DNA of 43,099 bases from Bacteroidota bacterium (GTDB lineage: Bacteria; Bacteroidota; Bacteroidia; Chitinophagales; Chitinophagaceae): contig JAFDXI010000093.1 of assembly GCA_018268035.1 (NCBI GenBank), positions 1 to 43,099 on the forward strand, in the 5' to 3' direction. Each line of letters opens with the position of its first letter. Position 1 is the stretch's first letter. Below the pieces are notes generated by a model. That model did not search any database and had not been told where the DNA came from. It saw only the letters and a program-made list of their open reading frames with translations. The position numbers were made by a program, and so were the translations under genes. This document shows positions 1 through 9,300 of this stretch, one piece after another.

Positions 1-60
1 GGTTGCTTAAAACTGCCTTTGTTGTCAGGTATTGTTGTATTAATCATCCTTCATTATTTT

Positions 61-186
61 AATTGATAATTGATAATTGTGAATTGATAATTGTGAATTG
101 ATAATTGATAATTGTGAATTGATAATTGATAATTGTGAATTGATAATTGATAATTGTGAATTGATAATTGGTAATTCGTAATTGAT
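61..186. repeat. Heptamer tandem repeat (18 units)
   Basis: Eighteen consecutive 7-bp units beginning AATT. The units are AATTGAT or AATTGTG, mostly arranged as a 21-bp higher-order unit (GAT, GAT, GTG types), with one shortened unit after the first and three units at the right-hand end that include AATTGGT and AATTCGT. It lies just beyond the stop codon of trpF, between that gene and whatever follows outside the window. The rest of 1-209 holds no gene that I can support. Confidence 0.95.
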
Positions 187-209
187 AAAACGGCTTCCCC
201 TGCGCCACT

Positions 210-884
210 TTACTTCCCATTCAACCGATCTTTAAACCTCTTCACCATTTCCAAATCCTTCACACCTGGCGCTATTTCAAATTTGCTGTTGATATCAACA
301 GCAAACATATCTTTTGCCACTGTATTTTGAGCAAAAGTTTTCAATTCATCTGCATCATCCAAAGCAATACCACCGGCTAAAAAAAATGATTTATGGATGT
401 CAAGGTTTTTCAATAGTTGCCAGTTAAATTTTTTTCCGCTGCCACCAAATGAAGAGGTGTCTGTATCAAACAAAAACATATCTGCTACATCATAGTAATC
501 CTTAATCTTCCATTCCACATTATCATTATCTGTTAAATGGAAAACTTTAATCACGGAAATATAATTAGATAGCCTTTCACAATAACGGGGTGATTCATTG
601 CCATGTAACTGTGCGAGGTATAAACCGCAGTCATCTACTGTTTTTAAAAGTTTTTCTAGATCCTCATCAACAAAGACGCCTGTCTTGTTTATTTTGCCAT
701 GGATTTTTTTAATGGCTGTTGCTGGCGTATGTTTAAATACATAACGTGGTGAAGGCTTATAGAAATTAAATCCGGCAAATTCAATACCCATCTCATCCAG
801 TTGACGCACCTGGTTAGGTTGAGTAAGACCGCAGACTTTTATCCTGAAATTTTTATGTATTTTATTTTCTTCTTCGTGAATCAT
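210..884 (-). CDS. trpF: Phosphoribosylanthranilate isomerase
   Basis: Cytoplasmic (beta/alpha)8 enzyme that isomerises N-(5-phosphoribosyl)anthranilate to CdRP, the third step from chorismate in tryptophan synthesis. The KVCGL motif carries the catalytic Cys at residue 18. LFDT near residue 140 carries the general-acid Asp and is followed by FGGSGKKFNW. AGGI (170-173) and the APGVKD phosphate-binding loop (205-210) are intact. At 224 residues it is slightly longer than usual because of a charged N-terminal extension of about 13 residues. ATG start. It lies 54 nt after trpC and is the last trp gene in the window. The next genes of the usual Bacteroidota order (trpB, trpA) would be beyond the left edge. 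Confidence 0.96.
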   Translation of the reverse strand: MIHEEENKIHKNFRIKVCGLTQPNQVRQLDEMGIEFAGFNFYKPSPRYVFKHTPATAIKKIHGKINKTGVFVDEDLEKLLKTVDDCGLYLAQLHGNESPRYCERLSNYISVIKVFHLTDNDNVEWKIKDYYDVADMFLFDTDTSSFGGSGKKFNWQLLKNLDIHKSFFLAGGIALDDADELKTFAQNTVAKDMFAVDINSKFEIAPGVKDLEMVKRFKDRLNGK

Positions 885-938
885 AAAAATATTTTATAAA
901 ATACATTCAACGATTTTGTGTGTATTAAAGTTGATATT

Positions 939-1751
939 TTATTTCTTGTTTTCATTACCATTTATTGAAGACTTTAAGTTTTGCATAAAGTCGGCAAAAA
1001 CAACTGCAGGCTGATGAGCTTTCATAAATATTTCACCAATTAAAAAACCTTTAAATCCTGCATTGTATAATTCGATGATTACATCAGTATCTGCTATACC
1101 GCTTTCTGAAATTACCGGTTTGTTTGTAGGTAAAAAGTCAATCAGATCAAGGGATGTTTTAACATCAGTAACGAAGGTTTCAAGATTGCGGTTGTTGATT
1201 CCGATTATATCCACTTCATCACAGATATACTCTGTTTCAGCTTTAGTATGTAGTTCAAGTAAAACCTCCAGTTGCAGTTCTTTTGCTTTTGCAGCAAGAT
1301 ATTGCACCTGCTTTTTTGATAGACATGCGGCGATTAATAAAATCAGGTCAGCGCCATAACGCTTGGCTTCATACAACTGGTATTCATCAATCATAAAATC
1401 TTTGCGTAGCAATGGTATGTTTACTAAGTTGCGTGCAGTTTTTAATTCTTCAATATCTCCGCCAAAAAATTCATTATCTGTGAGTACTGAAACTGCAGCA
1501 GCGCCAAATTTTTCATAAGCAGGCACCACATCAGCAATTGGGATATGCTCATTCATGAACCCCTTTGAAGGTGATTTTCTTTTAAACTCCGCAATAATGT
1601 TAGCATCTCCTTGTTGCAGTTTTCTTTTCAATGACAAACATGGCCTGTCGAAATTTTTATTCATTGAAATAAGCAAGTCAATGCCGGCCATTTGCTTTTT
1701 AGAAGCTACTTCAATTTTCTTTTTCTCAACTATCGTTTCTAAAATATTCAT
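939..1751 (-). CDS. trpC: Indole-3-glycerol phosphate synthase
   Basis: Ring-closing decarboxylase that turns CdRP into indole-3-glycerol phosphate. It is a monofunctional TIM barrel of 270 residues. The catalytic and binding residues known for the family are all present: E55 and K57 (AEFKRKSPSKG), K117 (LLRKDF), E166 (LLELHT), N187 (GINNRNL), and E216/S217 (SESGI). Its ATG overlaps the TGA of trpD by 4 nt (ATGA at 1748-1751), which points to translational coupling. It is not fused to TrpF, unlike the E. coli enzyme; trpF is the separate next gene. Confidence 0.97.
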   Translation of the reverse strand: MNILETIVEKKKIEVASKKQMAGIDLLISMNKNFDRPCLSLKRKLQQGDANIIAEFKRKSPSKGFMNEHIPIADVVPAYEKFGAAAVSVLTDNEFFGGDIEELKTARNLVNIPLLRKDFMIDEYQLYEAKRYGADLILLIAACLSKKQVQYLAAKAKELQLEVLLELHTKAETEYICDEVDIIGINNRNLETFVTDVKTSLDLIDFLPTNKPVISESGIADTDVIIELYNAGFKGFLIGEIFMKAHQPAVVFADFMQNLKSSINGNENKK

Positions 1752-2740
1752 TGCAAGGAAATTAATTTTTGTAATGCAGCATGTGCTTTGCCGTTATCTA
1801 AACTATCAACAGCAGCATTATAAGCATCATCATAATTTTTGTAATTGCCGGTACATTGTAAAGCTGCAGCAGCATTGGCTAATACAACAGCATTTTGCGC
1901 CCAGGTGCCTTCACCCCGGATGATTTTTGAAAAGATATCTGCAGCTTCTTCAGTGGTGTTGCCACCAAGGATATTATCAGCATCAACAAAACGCTTTCCA
2001 AGTTCAATTGGTGTTTTAATTTTTTCACCATTGTTGGTTATCACTTTTGTATCGTTGGTTAATGATATTTCATCATAGCCGTCCAGTCCATGGATGATAG
2101 TAAACGGCTTCCCTGTTTGTTGTAAAAGATAATTATATATCCTTGCCATTTCAAGGTTATAAACACCTACCAATTGATAGTCGGGTGATGCCGGGTTAAC
2201 CATAGGCCCCAGCATGTTGAAGAATGTTCTTAACCCTAGGTTTTTCCTGATAGGGCCAACAGATTTTAATGCAGGGTGAAATAAAGGCGCATGCATAAAA
2301 CAAATATTAGCCGCTTCAATTTCAGCTTTCAGTTTTGAGCTGTCATTCTTAAATGTATAGCCCATTTTTTCCATCACATTAGATGCGCCACTGATAGATG
2401 AAGCGCCATAATTTCCATGCTTGGCAACTTTTTGCCCTGTGCCTGCAACGATAAAACAGGCAAGTGTTGAAATGTTGAAAGTATTTTTTCCATCACCACC
2501 TGTACCCACTATATCAATAGTTTTGTATTCACTCAAATCAACTTTTACACAAAGCTCCAACAATGCATCCCGAAAACCTTCTAACTCTTCAATCCTGATA
2601 CTACGCATTAAAAATACTGTCACAAATGCTGTGACTTCAGCATCATTATACATGCCTTTTGAAATAGCAATCAATATTTCTTTCGCCTGTTGGTATGACA
2701 GTGTTTTGTGTTCGAATAAATATTGCAAGATTTTTTTCAT
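1748..2740 (-). CDS. trpD: Anthranilate phosphoribosyltransferase
   Basis: Transfers the phosphoribosyl group of PRPP to anthranilate, the second committed step of Trp synthesis. The glycine-rich PRPP loop VGTGGDGKNTFNIST is present, as are the anthranilate/PRPP-binding segments KHGNYGASS and GPIRKNLGLRTFFNMLGP. I place the start at the ATG at 2740 (MKKILQYLFEHK), because the open frame reaches further only to a TTG at 2758. This gives 330 residues, normal for the family. It is not fused to the TrpG glutaminase domain. The gap to trpG is 85 nt, and the gene overlaps trpC by 4 nt. Confidence 0.96.
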   Translation of the reverse strand: MKKILQYLFEHKTLSYQQAKEILIAISKGMYNDAEVTAFVTVFLMRSIRIEELEGFRDALLELCVKVDLSEYKTIDIVGTGGDGKNTFNISTLACFIVAGTGQKVAKHGNYGASSISGASNVMEKMGYTFKNDSSKLKAEIEAANICFMHAPLFHPALKSVGPIRKNLGLRTFFNMLGPMVNPASPDYQLVGVYNLEMARIYNYLLQQTGKPFTIIHGLDGYDEISLTNDTKVITNNGEKIKTPIELGKRFVDADNILGGNTTEEAADIFSKIIRGEGTWAQNAVVLANAAAALQCTGNYKNYDDAYNAAVDSLDNGKAHAALQKLISLQ

Positions 2741-2825
2741 TTTAATTTTTTGTTTCAATTCTTGTTGTGTCTAAAAAATTTCTTTGCTCATACAATTGAA
2801 GTATTGAATTTTTTCAATTATAAGT

Positions 2826-3464
2826 TTATTGGTTCAGCCAGTTCCTCATCAGCTTTTCACCTTCTGGTGTCAGTACACTTTCGGGGTGAAACTGTACGCC
2901 TTGCACATCATAAGTTTTATGTTGCAGTGCCATGATAAAACCATTATCATCTTCGGCTGTTATTTCCAGATCTCCTGGGAAATTTTCTTTGTCCACTACC
3001 CATGAATGATAACGGCCTGCATTAAATGTTGCAGGCAGTCCTTCAAACAGTGGGCTGTATTTTTGTTGTCCATTTATTTTTTTCAGATGCACAGGTGTAG
3101 CAACGCCATGAAAAACTGATGTGAGGTTAGTGAGCCTTCCTCCAAAAATTTCACCAATTGCCTGGTGCCCCAAACACACTCCAAGTATTGATTTGGTAGC
3201 TGCATATTTTTTTAATAAAGGCAATAATAAGCCTGCTTCAACAGGAAGTCCGGGTCCGGGTGACAAAATGATTTTATCATACTTTTCCACATCTTCCAAT
3301 GAAATTTTATTATTGCGATATACGTCCACTTTGTCATCAATAATTTTTTCAACAAGATGAACGAGGTTATATGTGAATGAATCGTAGTTGTCAAAAATCA
3401 ATATCTTCTTTTGATTTACTGTTTCCGATGATGTTGTATTAGTTTTTATTGAGTTGGCCGGCAT
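2826..3464 (-). CDS. trpG: Anthranilate synthase component II (glutamine amidotransferase)
   Basis: Class I glutaminase that supplies ammonia to TrpE. The triad is visible: C97 in GVCLGHQ, and H193 and E195 in QFHPESV. The oxyanion strand ILSPGPGLP is also intact. It is about 19 residues longer at the N-terminus than the usual start near the ILIFDNYDSFTYN strand; the ATG at 3464 is the only good start upstream of that strand. Such subunits can also serve PabB in folate synthesis, and no second copy is visible here. It follows trpE after 22 nt, so the two subunits are made from one message. Confidence 0.96.
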   Translation of the reverse strand: MPANSIKTNTTSSETVNQKKILIFDNYDSFTYNLVHLVEKIIDDKVDVYRNNKISLEDVEKYDKIILSPGPGLPVEAGLLLPLLKKYAATKSILGVCLGHQAIGEIFGGRLTNLTSVFHGVATPVHLKKINGQQKYSPLFEGLPATFNAGRYHSWVVDKENFPGDLEITAEDDNGFIMALQHKTYDVQGVQFHPESVLTPEGEKLMRNWLNQ

Positions 3465-3486
3465 CTTATTTTAATTTTTAAACTTA

Positions 3487-4929
3487 TTAAATGTTGACAT
3501 TGTTTGCAGGAAGCAATGAAGCAGCTATCTCTATTGCCTGTTTCAAAGCGCCTAATTTATTATTCACTTCCTGCAATTCATTTTGAGGGTTAGATGCTGC
3601 TACTATACCTGCACCTGCCTGGTAATGCAATGTGTTTTGTTTACTTAAAAATGTGCGTATCATAATTGCAGTATTACAACTGCCATCAAAGCCAATAAAG
3701 CCGATACAGCCTGCGTAATAACCACGGGTTGTCGGTTCATATTCATCTATTAATTGCATGGCTTTAAATTTCGGAGCGCCGCTTAGTGTGCCTTGTGGAA
3801 ATGTTTGTGCGAGCAAATCAAATGGGTTTGAGTTGGGTTGCACATCACCTGTTACTTCACTCACTAAATGGATGACATGAGAATAGTATTGTACCTGTCT
3901 GAAATGATTGACGTTTACATGGTCGCAACAACGACTCAAATCATTTCTTGCCAGATCAACCAACATGGTATGTTCAGCATTTTCTTTGGCATCTTTTAAT
4001 AATGCTTCTTTCAGTGCTTCATCTTTTTCAATATTACCTGTGCGTTTGAATGTGCCTGCAATAGGATGCACCACTGCTTTACCATCTTTAATGATGAGTT
4101 GCGATTCAGGGCTTGAACCAAAAAGTTTGTAATCACCATAATCAAAATAGAATAAATATGGTGATGGATTCACACTGCGCAAGGCACGATATACATTAAA
4201 CTCATCACCGGTAAATTTCTGGCCGTACCGCCTGCTTAATACAATCTGGAAAACATCTCCGCGATAACAACTGGCAATACCTTTCTTTACCATTTCAATA
4301 TATGCTTCATCTGTGATGTTATTGGTTTCTTCTGCATCGGGTTTGAAAGGATATACCGGCACATCTTTACTTTTTATCAGTGATTCCACTACTTCAGTTT
4401 CACTCTTCAGACCATTGATTTTGTTCTCGCATAAAAACATTTCATCTTTAAAATGATTGATGATAATCACATATTGATACAACCTGTAACGCATCAAAGG
4501 AATTTCTATTTCCAAATCTTTTTTTGATGATTTCAACTCAACCGTTTCAAAAAACTGCACTGCATCATAACTGCAATAACCAAACAACCCCTGTGCAATG
4601 TTTGCCTGTTTATCGTCCACCTGGTTGGCCTCAAATTGTTGCATGAAATCCCACAACAATCCTGGCACATTAGTGGCCTTATCCAAAGGTTTTTTTTCAG
4701 GGTTGTGAATTGGATATTTGAATTCTATCTCTTTGAAATTAGTAATCTCAATACCTGCAATGGCATTGATGCCAATAAAAGAAAAACTGTTTTCAATTGA
4801 GTGGTGGTCTGCACTTTCCAGCAGTATGGTATCCCTGAACCTGTCCCTTAACCGGAGGTAAATACCAACGGGCGTATAGATGTCAGAGAGCATCTTCCTG
4901 TAATTTGTTTCTATTGCAATTTTTTTCAT
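3487..4929 (-). CDS. trpE: Anthranilate synthase component I
   Basis: Converts chorismate and ammonia to anthranilate. The N-terminal part contains LLESAD at residues 36-41, the LLES element known in TrpE as part of the feedback site for tryptophan, so the enzyme is probably also inhibited by Trp. The C-terminal chorismate-binding domain shows HPIAGTFKRTGN, EHTMLVDLARNDL, GTLSGAPKFKAM and the YAGCIGFIG segment. Length is 480 residues. It is the first structural gene of the operon, about 40 nt after the attenuator terminator. TrpE is preferred over PabB because of its place in the trp operon and the LLES element. Confidence 0.97.
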   Translation of the reverse strand: MKKIAIETNYRKMLSDIYTPVGIYLRLRDRFRDTILLESADHHSIENSFSFIGINAIAGIEITNFKEIEFKYPIHNPEKKPLDKATNVPGLLWDFMQQFEANQVDDKQANIAQGLFGYCSYDAVQFFETVELKSSKKDLEIEIPLMRYRLYQYVIIINHFKDEMFLCENKINGLKSETEVVESLIKSKDVPVYPFKPDAEETNNITDEAYIEMVKKGIASCYRGDVFQIVLSRRYGQKFTGDEFNVYRALRSVNPSPYLFYFDYGDYKLFGSSPESQLIIKDGKAVVHPIAGTFKRTGNIEKDEALKEALLKDAKENAEHTMLVDLARNDLSRCCDHVNVNHFRQVQYYSHVIHLVSEVTGDVQPNSNPFDLLAQTFPQGTLSGAPKFKAMQLIDEYEPTTRGYYAGCIGFIGFDGSCNTAIMIRTFLSKQNTLHYQAGAGIVAASNPQNELQEVNNKLGALKQAIEIAASLLPANNVNI

Positions 4930-4970
4930 CTTAATATTTATTTTTTCTGCATCCTGTTGGGCAGTTATCC

Positions 4971-4999
4971 AAATAAAAAACCCCGGCTTAATGCCGGGG
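4971..4999 (-). terminator. trp attenuator terminator
   Basis: Perfect 7-bp GC stem (CCCCGGC / GCCGGGG, 4981-4999) with a 5-nt loop (ATTAA on the minus strand), followed at once by a T run (TTTTTTATTT on the minus strand, 4971-4980). It sits between the leader peptide and trpE, the position of an attenuator. The 5' arm CCCCGGC can instead pair with GCTGGGG inside the leader coding region (5036-5042) through six Watson-Crick pairs and one G-U, giving a competing antiterminator. Confidence 0.9.
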
Positions 5000-5028
5000 C
5001 TTAGTAATATACTTATATAGTAATAGCA

Positions 5029-5070
5029 TTACATTCCCCAGCCGGAGTTTGTATGCCACCACCAATTCAT
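5029..5070 (-). CDS. trpL: trp leader peptide
   Basis: Thirteen-codon ORF reading MNWWWHTNSGWGM then TAA, with four Trp codons, three of them in tandem at codons 3-5. It lies directly upstream of the terminator and trpE. With Trp-tRNA scarce, a ribosome stalled at codons 3-5 (5056-5064) would leave GCTGGGG (5036-5042) free to capture the 5' arm of the terminator. A ribosome reaching the stop would cover that segment and let the terminator form. The frequency of Trp codons is far above chance and the geometry is that of classic attenuation. The promoter must lie in 5071-5160; a TATGTTTT at 5109-5116 (minus) is a weak candidate. It is too short for routine gene callers. Confidence 0.88.
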   Translation of the reverse strand: MNWWWHTNSGWGM

Positions 5071-5117
5071 ATTTAAACTTTTTTGTTGCATTTGCGTTGC
5101 GAAATTGAAAAACATAA

Positions 5118-5145
5118 TTGAAATTTCAAAACTTTTTTTATTTTG
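5118..5145 (+). promoter_or_regulatory. Bacteroidota-type promoter for the acyltransferase-like gene
   Basis: TTG (5118-5120), an 18-nt spacer, then TATTTTG (5139-5145), close to the Bacteroidota TTG / TAnnTTTG pattern. Transcription would begin about 10 nt before the ATG at 5162. The divergent trp leader shares this short intergenic region. Confidence 0.45.
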
Positions 5146-5161
5146 TACCACTTGATTGCTT

Positions 5162-6277
5162 ATGGAAAATAAAATCTCACTCCCACAATCATCTCAGCGT
5201 TTACTATCACTTGATTTTTTACGTGGCTTTATTATGGTAATGCTCGCATTGGAAAGCACAGGTTTGTATGAACACTTGTCTGATGCTTCTGCACAGGATA
5301 GTTTTTTTCATGGGTTGATGCAACAATTCTTTCATCATCCATGGAATGGATTGCATTTCTGGGATTTGATACAACCTGGCTTTATGTTTATGGCAGGTGT
5401 TTCAATGGCTTATTCATTAAAAAAACAAAATCAACTGGGTTATACCTGGAATATGTCTTTTAGAAAAACTTTAAGGCGTAGTGGCTGGTTATTTTTTTGG
5501 GGAGTGTTAGATTATGCTGTAAGGAAAAATGGTTTGTCATTTGAATTATGGGATGTGTTGACCCAGTTATCATTTACCACACTGCTCACATTTTTAATTT
5601 TCAAATGGAGTGCAAAAGCTCAAATTGTATTTTGCATTTTCCTGTTGTTGTTGACCGAAGTTTTATACCGGTTTACCAACATTCCAAACTTTGACCAGCC
5701 ATTTACCGACCAACATAATTTTGGTAATTACATTGACCTCATTCTGATGAATAAAATCAATCATGACGGGTGGGTGGCGATTAATTGTATCCCTACTGCT
5801 GTGCATACGATTGCAGGCGCAATATGTGGTAAATTATTTCTCAGCAATGAAAAAAATAAAGTAAAACCATTGATGCTTGCCGGCACCATCTGCCTCATCC
5901 TCGGTTTTGGTTTAGACTGGTTACATATTACTCCCATTATAAAACGAATTGCCACTTCATCATTTACACTGGCATCTTTGGGCTGGTGTTTATTTGGACT
6001 TGCAATTTGTTATTGGTGGATTGATATTAAGAATCACCGGCAACATCTTGTGTTTTTTGTAATAGTCGGGATGAATTCATTATTTATTTATTTGTTTTTT
6101 GAAATTGTAGGTCATCGTTGGTTCAATGATTATATCTCTGCTATCACCAATGGATTGATGCAGATTATCCGGATGCCGGATGTGCCAATGCAAATCATTT
6201 CCTCACTATGTATTTTCCTGCTTGAATGGGGGCTGTGTTATTTTCTCTATAAGAAAAAAATATTTTTTAAGTTATAG
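5162..6277 (+). CDS. Membrane acyltransferase-like protein (DUF5009/HGSNAT-like)
   Basis: Polytopic inner-membrane protein of 371 residues with roughly ten hydrophobic segments. The N-terminal signature LSLDFLRGFIMVMLALES, followed by HFWDLIQPGFMFMAGVSMAYS, is that of the DUF5009 / heparan-alpha-glucosaminide N-acetyltransferase-like family. Members are related to transmembrane acyltransferases; the substrate cannot be read from the sequence and the function here is unproven. I place the start at the ATG at 5162 rather than a TTG two codons earlier. It stands alone between the divergent trp operon and the TamB-like gene. Confidence 0.85.
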   Translation: MENKISLPQSSQRLLSLDFLRGFIMVMLALESTGLYEHLSDASAQDSFFHGLMQQFFHHPWNGLHFWDLIQPGFMFMAGVSMAYSLKKQNQLGYTWNMSFRKTLRRSGWLFFWGVLDYAVRKNGLSFELWDVLTQLSFTTLLTFLIFKWSAKAQIVFCIFLLLLTEVLYRFTNIPNFDQPFTDQHNFGNYIDLILMNKINHDGWVAINCIPTAVHTIAGAICGKLFLSNEKNKVKPLMLAGTICLILGFGLDWLHITPIIKRIATSSFTLASLGWCLFGLAICYWWIDIKNHRQHLVFFVIVGMNSLFIYLFFEIVGHRWFNDYISAITNGLMQIIRMPDVPMQIISSLCIFLLEWGLCYFLYKKKIFFKL

Positions 6278-6381
6278 AATAAAATTTATCCTCATATTTT
6301 CTGTTTACAGGTATAACTTAACATCAGTAAAACAACTGTAAAATCAATCTTCAATCTATCTTTACCGCATAACAACCTGGT

Positions 6382-9300
6382 TTGTATAAAAATAGTTTGA
6401 AAATATTTTTTGGATTAATATTAGCTGTGTTGTCCTGGATTTATCTCTGGCCCAATATTGCTTTACTGGTTATTGTTTGGTTGTTAATAGCCTGGTTGAT
6501 GATCTGGCCAAAAGTCTTCTTCAAATTCATCATTGGCATTGTAGCATTGATATTATTAGTGTGGTTGCTTCTGCAAACGGGTCCTGTTCAAAATTATTTA
6601 GTTGGAAAAGTGACGGATAGGTTATCAAAAGACCTGCATACAACAGTGAAGATTGATAAAGTGGATTTTTCATTGTTTGATAAAATGGATCTTGACAACA
6701 CACTTATTCTTGATCAACACAAAGATACTTTGCTGAGTGCTGGCGCTCTGAAATTGCGAATCACTGACTGGTTTTTTTTCAAGCAGAATATTGAATTAAA
6801 ATACATCGGGCTTGAAGATGCTATCATCAGGCAACATCGCACTGACTCAGTCTGGAACTTCCAGTTTCTTATTGATTATTTTGCTTCACCACAAAAAAAT
6901 AAAACTAAAAACAAGGTTGTTCTCAAAATCCAGAAACTCGATTTGAAAAATGTGGTTTATACAAAAAAAGATGATTGGTATGGGCAATTGATGACGCTTA
7001 AGGCTTCGAGCCTGCTGGTGGATGCAGATACAATTGATTTAACAAAAAATCTTTTTCTTATCCATTCTATTGATATGGACAGGGCATATTACAAAGTTGA
7101 AAATTATGATGGGATTGATACAGTAAAAATTGTCCGTGTAAAAAGAGATAAGACAAAGCCTTTGTTTAATCCTGGAAATATAAGAGTACATGCAAGCACT
7201 ATCAATTTAAAAAATTGCTTTTTAGCGACTGGCCTCCGCGATGAAATTCCTGTGGAAGGATTTTTTGATGGCAGGAAAATTGAAATTTCCAGAATTAGCG
7301 GCACAGTAAAAAATCTTGATTTTATAAAAGACACAATTACGGCACAGGTGGATGTGAGTGCAGTAGAGCGCAGTGGTTTCAGGGTAAAAGAGTTGCAAAC
7401 TAATTATAAACTTACTCCACAGAAAATGGAGTTATCAAAACTGTATATCAAAACCGGAGGAAGCATCATCACTAATTATTTTGAGATGCAGTTTCAAGAC
7501 TTTAATGCAGACCTTAAAGATTATGTGGATAAGGTAGTGATGAGGTCAAATATCAGACATAGCATTGTGAGTACTGATGATATTGCCTATTTTGCCCCGG
7601 CACTGATCAACTGGAAAGAAAAGTTTTTGGTAAATGGAGATTTTAATGGAACAGTCTCTGATTTTTTTGTTCAGAATGTTTTTCTGAAAAATGGTTACAA
7701 CACTTATGCTTCAGGCAATCTGCATGTAAAAGATGTAACTGATCCATCAAAATCAGATTTCACATTATCCAATGCTAACCTGCAAACCAATAGTCGTGAG
7801 ATTAGTTTCCTCTTTCCTGATATTGCTAAAGTAAAAAGCCCAGACCTCACTGCATTGGGCAATGTACATTTTGTGGGAACAGTAAATTTTAAAACAAAAA
7901 ATGCTGTCATTAATGCAAATGGAGCTTTGGCGAGTGCATTAGGAGGTATGTCAACCAATCTTGCAATGGCATTTCCTAAAAATGCTGAACCCACTTATAA
8001 AGGCAATGTGAGGGCGAAGCAATTTAATCTTGGAAAATTTTTATCAGTACCCGATTTGGGGAATGTAACTTTTAATGGAACTGTTGAAGGCAGGAGCTTT
8101 AAAATTGGAAATATTTCTACCCGGCTCAATGGAAATTTTACATCGCTGACATATAAAGATTATGCTTATTCCAATCTTACTTTCAACGGAGAAATTAAAC
8201 ATAAAAATTTCACAGGTGATTTTAAAGCAGCAGATACCAACTTTAATTTTACCAGTAATATAATTGTAGATCTTAATGGAGAAGCGCCATCTTTTAACGT
8301 GTTGGGTGATCTGGTTAATGCCAACCTGAGAGCAATGAAGTTTACTACAGACAGTGTGAGTATTACAGGTTTGTTAGACCTGAATTTCCGTGGTCATAAT
8401 ATTGATGATTTTTTGGGGTATGCCAAAGTCTTAAATGCATCAGTTACGCATAATAACCATACACTCGATTTTGATTCTTTGGTAGTGACGGCTGCGCTTG
8501 ATTCAAATAATCATAAAGAATTAACACTTGCCAGCAATGAGTTCAATGTTTCTGTTGCAGGGCAATACAGTATCCTACAATTGCCACAAAGTTTCCAGGC
8601 ATTTTTAAGCCGGTATTTCCCTTCATATATCAACCCGCCAAAAAGCGATATCTCCAATCAGGATTTTGTGGTGACATTGAAGACATTTGATTTTGATTCC
8701 TATGCACAGTTGATAGATTCAAACCTCTCTGATTTTAATGATATTTTATTGACCGGTAAAATTAATACGGTGAAAGGAAATAAATTTGACTGGTTATTGA
8801 ATGTGCCATCAGCAAAATATAAACATTACTCATTGGAGGATGCGAAGTTTACCGGTGCAGGTACTGCAGATAGTTTATTACTGACGGGTAATATTGATAA
8901 GATATTTATCAGTGACAGCACATATTTCCCTAATACAAAAATTGAAATCCATTCATCCAATGATCTTTCACATGTGTTCATTTCAACCAGCGCCAATGCC
9001 ACACTCAACAAAGCAAACCTTGATGCTGAAGTGACAACAATGCCTGATGGTGTGCGGATTAATTTTCATCCTTCCAGTTTTGTGTTGAATGATAAAACAT
9101 GGAACCTGCAAAACCAGGGTGAGGTTGTGATACGCAACCATTTTTCTTCTGCAAAGAATATGGAGTTTGTACAAGGCTTTCAGAAAATTTCAATAGAAAC
9201 TGTTGAGAGCAATGGCACATCCAATGCGCTGGCTGTAAGGCTGAAAGATTTGAATATGGGAGATGTATTTCCACTTTTCATCAATCGCCCTTCAATGGAA

